A stretch of 64,000 bases of DNA from JASLCR01 sp036405235 (lineage in GTDB: Bacteria; Patescibacteriota; Saccharimonadia; Saccharimonadales; Saccharimonadaceae): the NCBI GenBank assembly GCA_036405235.1, contig DASWYA010000001.1:310001-374000 (forward strand). Reading direction: 5' to 3'. The notes below the pieces were generated by a model. The model saw only the letters and a program-made list of their open reading frames with translations. It searched no databases and was not told the origin of the DNA. The position numbers and the translations under genes are program-made. Every line of letters starts with the position of its first letter. The first letter of the stretch is position 1. Below, in pieces: positions 22,755 through 31,502 of the stretch.

Positions 22755-25206
22755 CCACCTGCACCTTGCCTTCCTTCACGGTAGCATGAATCACGCTACC
22801 TTTCTCAAACTCTCCATCTAAGATTCCTTCTGCGATTGGATGTTCAAGCTCATCTTGCAATGCTCGTCTAAGTGGCCGCGCACCAAACTTTTCATCATGA
22901 CCTATATCAAGAATGTGCTTTTTCATCTTTGTATCAATTGTCAAATGGATACCTTTTTTGGTGAGGCGATCATTTAACTCATCAAGTAAATTATCAAAGA
23001 TCTTAGCGACTTCACGCCTCGTCAAGGCACGGAATGTCACTATACTATCAAAGCGATTCACCAGCTCTGGCCTCATAATCTTTTCAAGCGCTTTCCTAGC
23101 AGCAGCTGCATTCTCCGTATGGACCTCGTCGAGATTTTCGCGATCTTTTTTGCTTGCCGCACGGAAACCAAGTGAAGATTCTTTCATCATCTGATCTGCG
23201 CCAACATTACTTGTGAGGATGACAATAGTATTAGAGAAATCAACGCTTCGGCCTTTCGCATCAGTCACCGTACCGTCTTCGAGCATCTGCAGAAGCATAT
23301 GAAAGACATCAGGATGCGCTTTCTCGATCTCATCAAACAGAACAACGCTATATGGCTGACGACGAATCTTATCGGTCAACTGGCCGCCGTCATCATATCC
23401 AACATATCCGGCCGGCGCACCAACAAGGCGCGAAGTATTGTGGCGTTCGCTAAATTCGCTCATGTCGATTTTGATGAGTGCGTCTTCACTTCCAAATACC
23501 TCGCGAGCGAGTACTCTTGCAAGCTCCGTCTTACCTACACCCGTAGGACCCATGAAGACAAAGCTGCCAATTGGGCGCTTTTGGCTTGACACGCCACTCC
23601 TACTACGCCGTACTGCACGTGCTACTTTTTCGATCGCCTCAGTCTGTCCGACAACATACTTTGACAGGTGTTTTTCAAGCTTCTTAAGGGTAGCTGCTTC
23701 TGATTTCCTGACACGCTTCACAGGGATGCCGGTCATAACGGCGATTGCATGCGCGATGTCTTCGCTCGAGAGCCGAACTGGTGTTTTCTTTGCCTGCTTT
23801 TCATCTAGCTCATCAATGCTCTTCTGTATCTGACTGATACGCGTCTTGTATAAGGCAGCTCTCTCGTAATCTTCGGCATTTACCGCTTCTTCCATTTTTT
23901 CATTAAGATTTGTGAGCTGTTTTTTGTAGTCCCTCATCTGACTCGGCTGCTTACCCTTAAGTGCACGGAGTCGTGCGGCCGCCTCATCAATCACATCGAT
24001 TGCTTTGTCAGGCATAAATCGCTCCGATACATATCTATCAGCCATAAACACAGCATCTTCCAGCACTTCCTCGCTCATCTGTACGCCGTGGTGTTTTTCA
24101 TAGTAGCTTTTGAGGCCCTTTAGTATCGCAAGTGTATCCTTAAGATTCGGCTCTTTTACGATAATCGTCTGAAAGCGCCGCTCAAGTGCTGTATCTGGTT
24201 CAATATGCTTTCGATACTCGTCAAGTGTCGTCGCTCCAATCAAATGAAGTTCACCGCGAGCGAGGGCAGGCTTGAGCATATTTGCCGCATCGAGCGCACC
24301 CTCTGCTGCTCCCGCGCCAACAAGCAAGTGGAGTTCGTCGATAAAGACAATGATATTTTTAGAGCTAGCCAGCTCACTTACAACTTTCTTCAGACGCTCC
24401 TCAAATTCACCACGATACTTAGTGCCAGCAATCATCGCCGCAAGGTCAAGCTGAATCACGCGCTTATCGAGCAAATAGTCCGGCACATCCTCAGACGCAA
24501 TCCTCCGAGCAAGACCCTCTACAATTGCCGTTTTGCCTACTCCTGGCTCACCAATAAGTACTGGATTATTTTTAGTGCGCCGCATCAAGATGGTCACCAT
24601 GCGCTCTTGCTCTTTGTCGCGTCCTATGACAGGATCAAGCTCGCCTGCTCGCGCTCGAGCCGTGAGATCCGTGCCAAATGTATCGAGTGCACCGCCACGG
24701 CCTTGTTTCTTGCGTGTTTTAGTCGTTGTCTCAGTTTGGTCATAATCATTTTGCTGACGCTCAAGGAATTCTTCGAGCTCTCCTCGCAAGTCTTCAAGGT
24801 CTACACCCATATCACGAAGCAAGACTGTCGCACGCGCATTCTTTTGGCTCAATATACTATAGACAATGTGTTCTGTTCCGAGGAAATCTTGGTGAAATTC
24901 TTGCGCCATCTCCCAAGCCATCTTGAGTGTCAATTTGGCTGTTTCAGATAGACCGGTAGATCCAGAGCCGATCAGTACAGCACGAGGAGTTAGATTAAGC
25001 GCTAATTCGGCACGGTCGAGTGTCACATTTGCGTCCGCGAGCAACTTAGCTCCCACAGATGAGCCTTGCGCAAGCACACCAAGGAGAAGATGTTCCGTGC
25101 CAATATAGGCACTACCGTACCCCCTGGCAATTGCATTAGCCTGCTGCAAGCTTGTACGAGCGTTGTCAGTCAAGTGACTTACGAATTCTGCGAAATCATC
25201 TGCCAT
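22732..25206 (-). CDS. clpC: ClpC-type AAA+ unfoldase
   Basis: 824 residues. Order: double Clp-N repeat (1-145), AAA-1 with Walker A GEPGVGKTAIVEGLA and Walker B IIVFIDELH, a short middle region with a UVR motif (EEAVNAEDYERAALYKTRI), AAA-2 with GPTGVGKTELARVLA, and a D2-small domain. The LGF tripeptide in SSLGFRAASKKD is positioned as the ClpP-docking loop, so it should feed the ClpP at 269-859. AGGAGG (25226-25221) lies 14 bases before the ATG. Control is by a CIRCE/HrcA promoter identical over 42 bases to that of clpP; no CtsR or McsAB genes adjoin it. Confidence 0.96.
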   Translation of the reverse strand: MADDFAEFVSHLTDNARTSLQQANAIARGYGSAYIGTEHLLLGVLAQGSSVGAKLLADANVTLDRAELALNLTPRAVLIGSGSTGLSETAKLTLKMAWEMAQEFHQDFLGTEHIVYSILSQKNARATVLLRDMGVDLEDLRGELEEFLERQQNDYDQTETTTKTRKKQGRGGALDTFGTDLTARARAGELDPVIGRDKEQERMVTILMRRTKNNPVLIGEPGVGKTAIVEGLARRIASEDVPDYLLDKRVIQLDLAAMIAGTKYRGEFEERLKKVVSELASSKNIIVFIDELHLLVGAGAAEGALDAANMLKPALARGELHLIGATTLDEYRKHIEPDTALERRFQTIIVKEPNLKDTLAILKGLKSYYEKHHGVQMSEEVLEDAVFMADRYVSERFMPDKAIDVIDEAAARLRALKGKQPSQMRDYKKQLTNLNEKMEEAVNAEDYERAALYKTRISQIQKSIDELDEKQAKKTPVRLSSEDIAHAIAVMTGIPVKRVRKSEAATLKKLEKHLSKYVVGQTEAIEKVARAVRRSRSGVSSQKRPIGSFVFMGPTGVGKTELARVLAREVFGSEDALIKIDMSEFSERHNTSRLVGAPAGYVGYDDGGQLTDKIRRQPYSVVLFDEIEKAHPDVFHMLLQMLEDGTVTDAKGRSVDFSNTIVILTSNVGADQMMKESSLGFRAASKKDRENLDEVHTENAAAARKALEKIMRPELVNRFDSIVTFRALTRREVAKIFDNLLDELNDRLTKKGIHLTIDTKMKKHILDIGHDEKFGARPLRRALQDELEHPIAEGILDGEFEKGSVIHATVKEGKVQVDVAKEVS

Positions 25207-25271
25207 GATACTATTATAATCCTCCTAGGTGATAGACGCTAAAAGCTTTTTATTTCCTATCAACTGTATTC

Positions 25272-25301
25272 AGTATACATAAAAATTAGCACTCTCGTCA
25301 A
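25272..25301 (-). promoter_or_regulatory. Heat-shock promoter of clpC
   Basis: TTGACG (25301-25296), 18-base spacer, TATACT (25277-25272); identical to the clpP promoter, but followed by a leader of about 60 bases with AGGAGG. Confidence 0.85.
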
Positions 25302-25312
25302 TAGAGTGCTAA
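25286..25312. promoter_or_regulatory. CIRCE operator (HrcA site) before clpC
   Basis: Perfect TTAGCACTC-N9-GAGTGCTAA; arms 25286-25294 and 25304-25312, same spacer as at 1044-1070. Confidence 0.95.
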
Positions 25313-25335
25313 TTTTCTATGATGCTTCCCGTGAA

Positions 25336-26460
25336 CTATTGCTCTGAGGATTCGTCGAGGGCGTTCATCAAACTATCCTCGATATTCTTCTTTGGCTTAG
25401 CCTCAGCTTTTTTCTCTGGTGTAGCCGTTTCAATATCAAGCTCATAGCCAGTCAGGCGACTAGCGAGACGTACGTTCTGTCCGCCTCGGCCGATAGCGAT
25501 AGACTGCTGATCTTCAGCAACAAATACTTTCGCCGTCTTAGCTTTTTCATCAATCTCAACTTTCGCAATCTCTGCAGGGTTGAGCGCTTCTTGAATAAAC
25601 TCAACTGGATCTTCCTTGTAGGTCACAATGTCGATCTTTTCTTGGTCACCAACTTCATTCATGACAGCCTGTACACGAGTACCATGACCGCCAACGAATG
25701 TACCGACAGGATCAACACCAGGTACGGCTGATGCGACAGCAATCTTTGTACGACGACCAGCTTCACGAGCAATTGCCTTGATTTCTACAGCGCCAGTCTC
25801 CATCTCTGGAACTTCCTGACTAAAGAGATGCTCGATAAATGCTTCATTACCACGACTAAGAATAAGTTGCGGGCCGCGATTGTCGCGCTCGATATCTTTG
25901 ATAAATACCTTGATGCGACTACCGATCGAGTAGAACTCGCCCTGGATCTGCTCGCTCTGAGGGATAATACCAATTGCCTTACCGAGCTCCACACGGACTA
26001 CACGTGGCTCGACTCGCTGCACTGTACCAGTTACGATCGTACCAATCTTGTCTTCATACTCAGCGAGTACTACTTCGCGCTCTGCTTCACGAAGGCGCTG
26101 GAGGACAACTTGCTTTGCAGTCTGTGCCGCCACGCGACCAAAGCTCGTCACTTCGTACTCATCTTCGATAAGATCGCCAACTTCAGCATCTTTCTTGACT
26201 TTTTTCGCGTCTTCAAGTGAGATCTCGTGTGCATCTGAGCCAACTTCTTCTACAACTTCACGACCTACAAACACCTTCGCTGTGCCGTTATTTGTATTGA
26301 GCTCAGCGCGTACTTCCTGGTCACGCTCGCCATTGTCTCGTCGCCATGCGGCTGCAATTGCCTGCTCAATGACATCCATCACTGTCTCTTCTGGGAGATT
26401 TTTTTCTTCAGCGATAGTATTTACCGCGAGAGTTAGTTGCTTGATATTTAGATCGTCCAT
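25336..26460 (-). CDS. nusA: Transcription termination/antitermination factor NusA
   Basis: 374 residues. The N-terminal RNA-polymerase-binding domain is at about 1-125 (ETVMDVIEQAIAAAWRR). An S1 domain is at about 130-205 (GTIVTGTVQRVEPRVVRVEL). Two KH domains follow, with VGGHGTRVQAV and IGRGGQNVRLASRLTG. A short acidic tail replaces the E. coli repeats. It modulates pausing, termination and antitermination. The usual partners rimP and infB are not adjacent. AAGGAAGGAA precedes the ATG. The leader contains a terminator-like hairpin (26481-26505), which could allow NusA to control its own synthesis. Confidence 0.96.
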   Translation of the reverse strand: MDDLNIKQLTLAVNTIAEEKNLPEETVMDVIEQAIAAAWRRDNGERDQEVRAELNTNNGTAKVFVGREVVEEVGSDAHEISLEDAKKVKKDAEVGDLIEDEYEVTSFGRVAAQTAKQVVLQRLREAEREVVLAEYEDKIGTIVTGTVQRVEPRVVRVELGKAIGIIPQSEQIQGEFYSIGSRIKVFIKDIERDNRGPQLILSRGNEAFIEHLFSQEVPEMETGAVEIKAIAREAGRRTKIAVASAVPGVDPVGTFVGGHGTRVQAVMNEVGDQEKIDIVTYKEDPVEFIQEALNPAEIAKVEIDEKAKTAKVFVAEDQQSIAIGRGGQNVRLASRLTGYELDIETATPEKKAEAKPKKNIEDSLMNALDESSEQ

Positions 26461-26480
26461 TAGATTGTTCCTTCCTTTTA

Positions 26481-26505
26481 TGAAAAAATCCGACCTGCCG
26501 GCCGG
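26481..26505 (-). terminator. Hairpin with T-run in the nusA leader
   Basis: CCGGCC (26505-26500), GGCA loop, GGTCGG (26495-26490), then ATTTTTTCA. It may end the flavoprotein gene transcript (stop at 26553), but the nusA promoter lies upstream of it. Confidence 0.65.
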
Positions 26506-26519
26506 AATGTACTGCTATT

Positions 26520-26548
26520 ATTTTACTAAACTCACACTTGGTTTGCAA
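26520..26548 (-). promoter_or_regulatory. Promoter for nusA
   Basis: TTGCAA (26548-26543), 17-base spacer, TAAAAT (26525-26520). It begins 5 bases after the stop of the flavoprotein gene. Confidence 0.65.
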
Positions 26549-26552
26549 GACC

Positions 26553-27263
26553 TTATCTATACTCCGGGTTATGGTAGCCAAAATGCTCACCATGTTTCCA
26601 GGCGTCTGGCAAGTTGCCTTCAGCAGGTATACCATCCGCATCCTTGAGCATCTTGGCTGTGTGCATGAGATTGTATGTCATAAACGTAATGTTTCGATTT
26701 GTAAAGTCACTCTCTGGGCCACCTGATCCTTCATCGAGATAACTTGGTCCAGGACCTACTGGTCCAATCCAGCCCGCATCAGCCTGCGGTGGTATCGTAA
26801 AACCGATATGCTGCAGGCTATAGAGAATATTCATCGCACAATGTTTAATGCCGTCTTCATTTCCGGTAATAATACAACCGCCCGCCTTGCCGTAATACAC
26901 CCACTGTCCTTTTTCATTTAGCTCGGCGGAATTTGCGTATAGCCTTTCGATAAGCTTCTTTGTCTGAGAGCTATTGTCACCAAGCCAGATTGGTCCACAT
27001 ACAACCACGATATCCGCTTTTTGTACTTTCTTGAAAATCTCTGGCCACTCATCACTCTGCCAGCCCTGCTCGCGCATATCCGGATAAACTCCCGTGGCGA
27101 TATCATGGTCAATCGTACGGATTAGTTCCGTCTGAACTCCGTGAGACTCCATAAGACTCATCGAGGACTTCAGAAGTCCCTCTGTATTACTTACTTCTGG
27201 AGACTTCTTAAGCGTTCCATTAAAGAACAGCGCCGATAATCCAGTAAAATCTGTGTTGCTCAT
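26553..27263 (-). CDS. Flavodoxin-like NAD(P)H-dependent FMN oxidoreductase
   Basis: 236 residues. The flavodoxin fold is indicated by ALFFNGTLKKSPEVSNTEGL (phosphate loop), the core strand ADIVVVCGPIWLGDNSSQTK (about 83-102), and GKAGGCIITGNEDGIKHC. The C-terminal half is Gly/Pro-rich (GWIGPVGPGPSYLDEGSGG). Related proteins reduce quinones, nitro compounds or iron using NAD(P)H. TATAAT ends 6 bases before the ATG, so the mRNA should be leaderless. It is not in an obvious operon. Confidence 0.85.
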   Translation of the reverse strand: MSNTDFTGLSALFFNGTLKKSPEVSNTEGLLKSSMSLMESHGVQTELIRTIDHDIATGVYPDMREQGWQSDEWPEIFKKVQKADIVVVCGPIWLGDNSSQTKKLIERLYANSAELNEKGQWVYYGKAGGCIITGNEDGIKHCAMNILYSLQHIGFTIPPQADAGWIGPVGPGPSYLDEGSGGPESDFTNRNITFMTYNLMHTAKMLKDADGIPAEGNLPDAWKHGEHFGYHNPEYR

Positions 27264-27269
27264 ATACTC

Positions 27270-27275
27270 ATTATA
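27270..27275 (-). promoter_or_regulatory. -10 box for the flavoprotein gene
   Basis: TATAAT, 6 bases before the ATG at 27263; no good -35. Confidence 0.6.
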
Positions 27276-27287
27276 CTCTTCATAAAT

Positions 27288-27956
27288 CTAGCAAGCCGAA
27301 AGTACTCTCTCGATCGCCTGCTTCTCTGCAGGTGTCATCCAAAGTTGATACTTCAGCTTCACATCGATCTGGCGCGAGACGTATTGGCAACGAAACGTCT
27401 TGTTTGAAGGAAGCCAGGTAGCAGCGTCGCCATCAGATTTATTCTGGTTTTCTTTACCGTCAACCGCCAACAATTCAAGCGGGTCATTCGCTAGCGCTTT
27501 ACGTTGGCTGAACGACAATTGCTGCGCACCGGTCTGCCATGCATTACTGAGCGCCACTACATGATCAATTTGGACATCATCACTGGTATCTGCACCGCGT
27601 TGAAACTCAATTACCTTACCCGTGTACGGATCATCTAAAGTGCCGGAAAGGACTTTGCAGCTACTGCTAACTTTCTCATTCTTTAGATCTCTCGCCAGAA
27701 TAATATTTCGGGTATCACAGCTACCGACAAATGCCCAACCATCACCAAACTCAGCTCTCGCATAGCCTGTTTTAGGTGCGCGTCCTTTAACGGCAAGCTG
27801 GCCAAGCTTTCGTAAGGCTTCGCTTGTTTTCTCACTCGATTGATGAGATTCACCAACCTGCGCAGGCCACATAACACTTTGACTCAGCGGAACTGCTGCA
27901 ACAAAAAGCAGAACAAATAGCGTACTTATGAGTCGGATCCGATACTTTCTCCCCAT
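27288..27956 (-). CDS. Secreted or anchored HNH-type nuclease (GmrSD C-terminal/DUF1524-like)
   Basis: 222 residues from ATG 27956. A longer frame to 28043 exists, but it would overlap the divergent gene and lacks a promoter. A basic start plus hydrophobic segment (about 8-25, LISTLFVLLFVAAVPLSQS) is a signal peptide or anchor. The nuclease core contains VQIDHVVALSNAWQTGAQQL (DHVVAL, the catalytic His), RKALANDPLELLAVDG, ENQNKSDGDAATWLP and the final FRCQYV. This matches extracellular nucleases with the DUF1524/GmrSD-C HNH fold. It probably degrades DNA outside the cell, useful for nucleotide scavenging by a parasitic bacterium (inference). Confidence 0.88.
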   Translation of the reverse strand: MGRKYRIRLISTLFVLLFVAAVPLSQSVMWPAQVGESHQSSEKTSEALRKLGQLAVKGRAPKTGYARAEFGDGWAFVGSCDTRNIILARDLKNEKVSSSCKVLSGTLDDPYTGKVIEFQRGADTSDDVQIDHVVALSNAWQTGAQQLSFSQRKALANDPLELLAVDGKENQNKSDGDAATWLPSNKTFRCQYVSRQIDVKLKYQLWMTPAEKQAIERVLSAC

Positions 27957-27963
27957 GAGATCT

Positions 27964-27992
27964 AGTATATCCCGTACTCGGCAAGTTATACT
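27964..27992. promoter_or_regulatory. Back-to-back leaderless promoters
   Basis: AGTATA (27964-27969), the minus-strand TATACT, and TATACT (27987-27992) on the plus strand are separated by 17 bases. Each is 7 or 6 bases from its own ATG, so each -10 lies where the other's -35 would be. Confidence 0.65.
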
Positions 27993-27998
27993 AAAGAG

Positions 27999-30503
27999 AT
28001 GAAAACAGTATCTAGGCTCATCCAGGCATTCGCACCGGCACATTACAAACTCTCACTCACACTAAACCGAACCGAACGTACATTTTCCGGTGTAGTCACT
28101 ATTACCGGCATCACTGCTCAAGACAATTTACTGCGACTTCACGCAAAAGATCTAGAGATAGAATCAGCCACGATTGATGGCCATAAAGCCTCATTTCGTA
28201 CAGAAGAAAACGACGAGCTGGTGCTTGAAAATGACGACATTCAAGCGGGTGAACATATTGTTGTAGTTGGCTTTTCTGGAAAGATCACCGACGGTATGCA
28301 TGGTCTCTACCCGTGCTACTTCGAGCATGATGGAATCAAAAAAGAACTTCTTGCTACTCAATTTGAGAGTCATCATGCCCGCGAAGTATTTCCGTGCGTT
28401 GACGAGCCTGAAGCTAAAGCAACTTTTGACGTGATACTAACCACCGAAAAAGGCGTCACCGTACTCGGAAACATGCCAGTTAAATCTCAAGTCGAGGAAG
28501 CAGACAAGCTCGTCACTTCTTTCGACCGTACGCCACGCATGAGCAGCTACTTGCTAGCATGGGTAGTTGGCGAACTACATAAAAAAAGCGGTCAGACGAA
28601 GACAGGTGTAGAAGTCAACGTCTGGGCTACCCCAGCTCAGAGCTCAGAAAGCCTTGATTTCGCACTTGACACAGCCATAAAGGCAACTGAATTTTTCAAT
28701 GAATACTTTGGCACCGATTACCCTCTACCAAAATGTGACCATGTGGCGCTTCCCGATTTCACATCTGGCGCCATGGAAAACTGGGGATTGATCACATATC
28801 GCGAAATTTGCCTACTCGTAGAACCAGGCCAGACTAGCATCAGCACGAAACGTTACGTAGCAATGGTTATTTCACACGAACTTAGCCACCAATGGTTTGG
28901 CAACCTCGTAACAATGAAATGGTGGAATAACCTCTGGCTTAACGAAAGCTTTGCCAACCTTATGGAATATATAGCGGTTGATGCGCTCTTCCCAGAATGG
29001 AATATCTGGCTCGACTACTCATCTCAAGAAGTGATCATGGCGCTGAGACGCGACGCAATTGATGGCGTGCAGCCCGTACAGCTCGAAGTCAACCATCCTG
29101 ATGAAATCACAACGCTATTTGATGGTGCAATTGTATACGCTAAGGGTGGTCGCCTGCTACGTATGCTTCAGCATTATATCGGTCACGACGCATTCCAGGC
29201 TGGACTGAAAGCATACTTTAAGTCCTATGCATATCAAAACACAGAGGGCGACGATCTCTGGAATGAGCTAGCCAAAGCAAGCGGACAAGATATCGCTGCT
29301 TTCATGAATACTTGGATCTCTCAAGCCGGCTATCCTGTTGTGCACGTTGAGTCAAATAAGCTACGACAAGAACAATTCTTCGTGGGTAATCATCAGTCAA
29401 GTAGTCAAACTTGGCCAATTCCACTAGAAGCAAGTGTGCCGATCACACCAAACCTCATGCAAACAAGCGAGATTACTACCCTTGTGCAACCTGGTGAGCG
29501 TCTGAACGTTGGAGACACCGCCCACTTCATCACCCACTATCAAGACGATCATTTGGCGAGTTTGCTTGAGCAATTAAAAGCTGGTGCTTTGAAGCCAATC
29601 GATCGCCTGCAACTACTTCATGAGCAAGTTATGTTAGCACGAGGATCAATTACGAGCAATGCGGCGCTCATCCCGTTGATTAGTACTTACTCTCACGAGA
29701 CAATCGACAGCGTTTGGGATGTTATCAGCCTGGCAATTGGAGAGCTAAAAAAGTTTGTTGAGACAGACGAGGCAGCAGAAAAGAAGCTACGTAAACTATC
29801 AGCAGTCACCGCGCACGAGCAATTCAAACGACTCGGTTGGGAGCCTATAGCTGACGAGCCAGAGACTGACACGCAGCTTCGCGGGACTATACTCGGGCTC
29901 ACATTGTACGGTGAAGATCCGGTAGCAATCAAAAAAGCCTGTGAACTTTTTGACACGACAAGCCTCGACGAACTTGATCCAGAATTAAGAAGTCTGATTA
30001 TCAGCACAAAAGTTCGCTACGAGGGCAGTCAAGACTTAGTCAATACATTACTTGACTCATACAGAAAGACACATTCCCCAGAACTAAAGAGTGATCTATC
30101 ATCAGGAATCACAAGCAGCCGCGATCATGATATCATCGCCCAGCTTCTTGACGCTATCAAAGATCCTGAGACCGTACGCCCGCAAGATGCCTTTCGTTGG
30201 TATGTATATTTGATCCGCACACGCGACTCACGAGATCAAGCCTGGCAGTGGACCAAAGATAATTGGGACTGGATCGAGAAGACGTTTAGCGGGGATAAAA
30301 GCTATGATGACTTCCCTCGTTATGCAGCTAGTGGCTTAATGACCCGAGAGCAACTTGAGGATTACAAGGCATTCTTTGAGCCGAAAAAGTCGATTTTAGC
30401 ACTTAAGCGCGTGATTGAACTCGGTATCAATGAAATCGAAGCAAGAGTTGAGCTTATTGAGAAAGATGGGTCACACGTGATTAAGGCCTTACTCAAGGAC
30501 TAA
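27999..30503 (+). CDS. pepN: M1-family aminopeptidase (aminopeptidase N)
   Basis: 834 residues. The exopeptidase motif GAMENWGLITYRE (about 258-270) and zinc site HELSHQWFGNLVTMKWW then NESFANLMEY (HExxH plus Glu 19 residues on) are intact. The N-terminal beta-saddle domain, thermolysin-like domain and C-terminal helical ERAP1-like domain (from about 530) are all present. It removes N-terminal residues from peptides. No signal peptide is visible, so it is probably cytosolic. TATACT ends 6 bases before the ATG. Its 3' end overlaps the convergent RNase HII gene by 15 bases. Confidence 0.95.
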   Translation: MKTVSRLIQAFAPAHYKLSLTLNRTERTFSGVVTITGITAQDNLLRLHAKDLEIESATIDGHKASFRTEENDELVLENDDIQAGEHIVVVGFSGKITDGMHGLYPCYFEHDGIKKELLATQFESHHAREVFPCVDEPEAKATFDVILTTEKGVTVLGNMPVKSQVEEADKLVTSFDRTPRMSSYLLAWVVGELHKKSGQTKTGVEVNVWATPAQSSESLDFALDTAIKATEFFNEYFGTDYPLPKCDHVALPDFTSGAMENWGLITYREICLLVEPGQTSISTKRYVAMVISHELSHQWFGNLVTMKWWNNLWLNESFANLMEYIAVDALFPEWNIWLDYSSQEVIMALRRDAIDGVQPVQLEVNHPDEITTLFDGAIVYAKGGRLLRMLQHYIGHDAFQAGLKAYFKSYAYQNTEGDDLWNELAKASGQDIAAFMNTWISQAGYPVVHVESNKLRQEQFFVGNHQSSSQTWPIPLEASVPITPNLMQTSEITTLVQPGERLNVGDTAHFITHYQDDHLASLLEQLKAGALKPIDRLQLLHEQVMLARGSITSNAALIPLISTYSHETIDSVWDVISLAIGELKKFVETDEAAEKKLRKLSAVTAHEQFKRLGWEPIADEPETDTQLRGTILGLTLYGEDPVAIKKACELFDTTSLDELDPELRSLIISTKVRYEGSQDLVNTLLDSYRKTHSPELKSDLSSGITSSRDHDIIAQLLDAIKDPETVRPQDAFRWYVYLIRTRDSRDQAWQWTKDNWDWIEKTFSGDKSYDDFPRYAASGLMTREQLEDYKAFFEPKKSILALKRVIELGINEIEARVELIEKDGSHVIKALLKD

Positions 30504-31442
30504 AAACGACTCAAAAGCAACAGGATTACTGTTAGTCGTGGCAACCGCGATACGAGCATCAATATCATATAAATGCTCAAAGTGGAGATAAAGTCTGGCT
30601 GCAAATTCCATTTGGCGAAGCTTCTTCGACGTGACGGCAGCAACGCCACCGCCTTGATCTGCGGTCTTGCGATGCTTAACTTCTACGAAATAGATCGCAT
30701 CGTCTTTCCTTGCCACGATATCAATTTCACACAACTTCGTCTTCCAATTGCGAGCAATTATTTCAAAACCACGGCGCACTAACTCCTTGGCGACGACGTT
30801 TTCGCCGCTGTCGCCAATATCGCGTGTGGTATCTGCAGTGCTACTCTGAGAGTCTTCAAGAATACGAGATGAGCGAGTACCGACATACTTCTGGAGTGGT
30901 GAAAAACTCAACCTGTGTAGTGGCGTAATGCCGTGTCTCTCTATCGCAGCCTTATGTGCCGCTGTGCCATATCCAACATGAGAGTCAAATCCATATTCAG
31001 AATACACCTCACTCTGAAGTCGCATGTACTCATCGCGAGCTACTTTTGCTACGATCGACGCTGCTGAAACGCTCGAGATGAGCAGATCGGCCTTTTTCAT
31101 CGTGGTTACATATGAACCCTTACCTGTATCTTTGAGGAAGTTTATAGTGCCATCGATGATGATTTCATGATATGGCACTTTAACCTGCGAAACTGCACGC
31201 TTTGTAGCCTCGACGAGCGCTGCTGACAGTCCAATCTCATCGATCTCATACGCATACACCCAGCCTAGGCCAACACCCGCTGCTTTTTCAATTATCTCTT
31301 GATTCAGAGCTTCTCTACGCTTTGCAGTAAGTTTTTTACTGTCAGTGAGACCCTCAATCTTCTCCTCTCCCAGGACTACAGCGCCTACAACAAGCGGCCC
31401 AGCCCATGGACCACGTCCAACTTCATCGATACCCAAGATCAT
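30489..31442 (-). CDS. rnhB: Fusion: ribonuclease HII and YraN-type (UPF0102) nuclease-like domain
   Basis: 317 residues from ATG 31442; a frame extension to 31472 has no promoter or ribosome site. Residues 1-190 are RNase HII: ILGIDEVGRGPWAGPLVVGA, IIIDGTINF, and LISSVSAASIVAKVARD with the acidic catalytic residues. It removes RNA from RNA-DNA hybrids. After a Ser/Thr-rich linker (about 191-208), residues 209-317 are a UPF0102 domain: GENVVAKELVRRGFEIIARN, CEIDIVARKDDAIYFVEVKHR, where E-D-EVK is the restriction-endonuclease-like site. rnhB and yraN are commonly neighbours in other genomes; here they form one frame. Predicted leaderless. Confidence 0.93.
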   Translation of the reverse strand: MILGIDEVGRGPWAGPLVVGAVVLGEEKIEGLTDSKKLTAKRREALNQEIIEKAAGVGLGWVYAYEIDEIGLSAALVEATKRAVSQVKVPYHEIIIDGTINFLKDTGKGSYVTTMKKADLLISSVSAASIVAKVARDEYMRLQSEVYSEYGFDSHVGYGTAAHKAAIERHGITPLHRLSFSPLQKYVGTRSSRILEDSQSSTADTTRDIGDSGENVVAKELVRRGFEIIARNWKTKLCEIDIVARKDDAIYFVEVKHRKTADQGGGVAAVTSKKLRQMEFAARLYLHFEHLYDIDARIAVATTNSNPVAFESFLVLE

Positions 31443-31448
31443 ATAACT

Positions 31449-31454
31449 ACTATA
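31449..31454 (-). promoter_or_regulatory. -10 box for rnhB-yraN
   Basis: TATAGT, 6 bases before the ATG at 31442; no clear -35. Confidence 0.5.
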
Positions 31455-31486
31455 CGACAACCCGTCGAGCAAAAAGCCTGCAATTC

Positions 31487-31495
31487 TGATATCAT
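31487..31495 (+). promoter_or_regulatory. Extended -10 promoter for the lipoprotein gene
   Basis: TGATATCAT, 7 bases before the ATG at 31503. Confidence 0.5.
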
Positions 31496-31502
31496 GACAT
31501 AC

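Noticed and set aside
27957..28043. Longer start for the HNH nuclease with a Cys-rich N-terminus
   Set aside because: It would overlap the divergent aminopeptidase start, lacks a promoter and ribosome site, and would bury the signal peptide.
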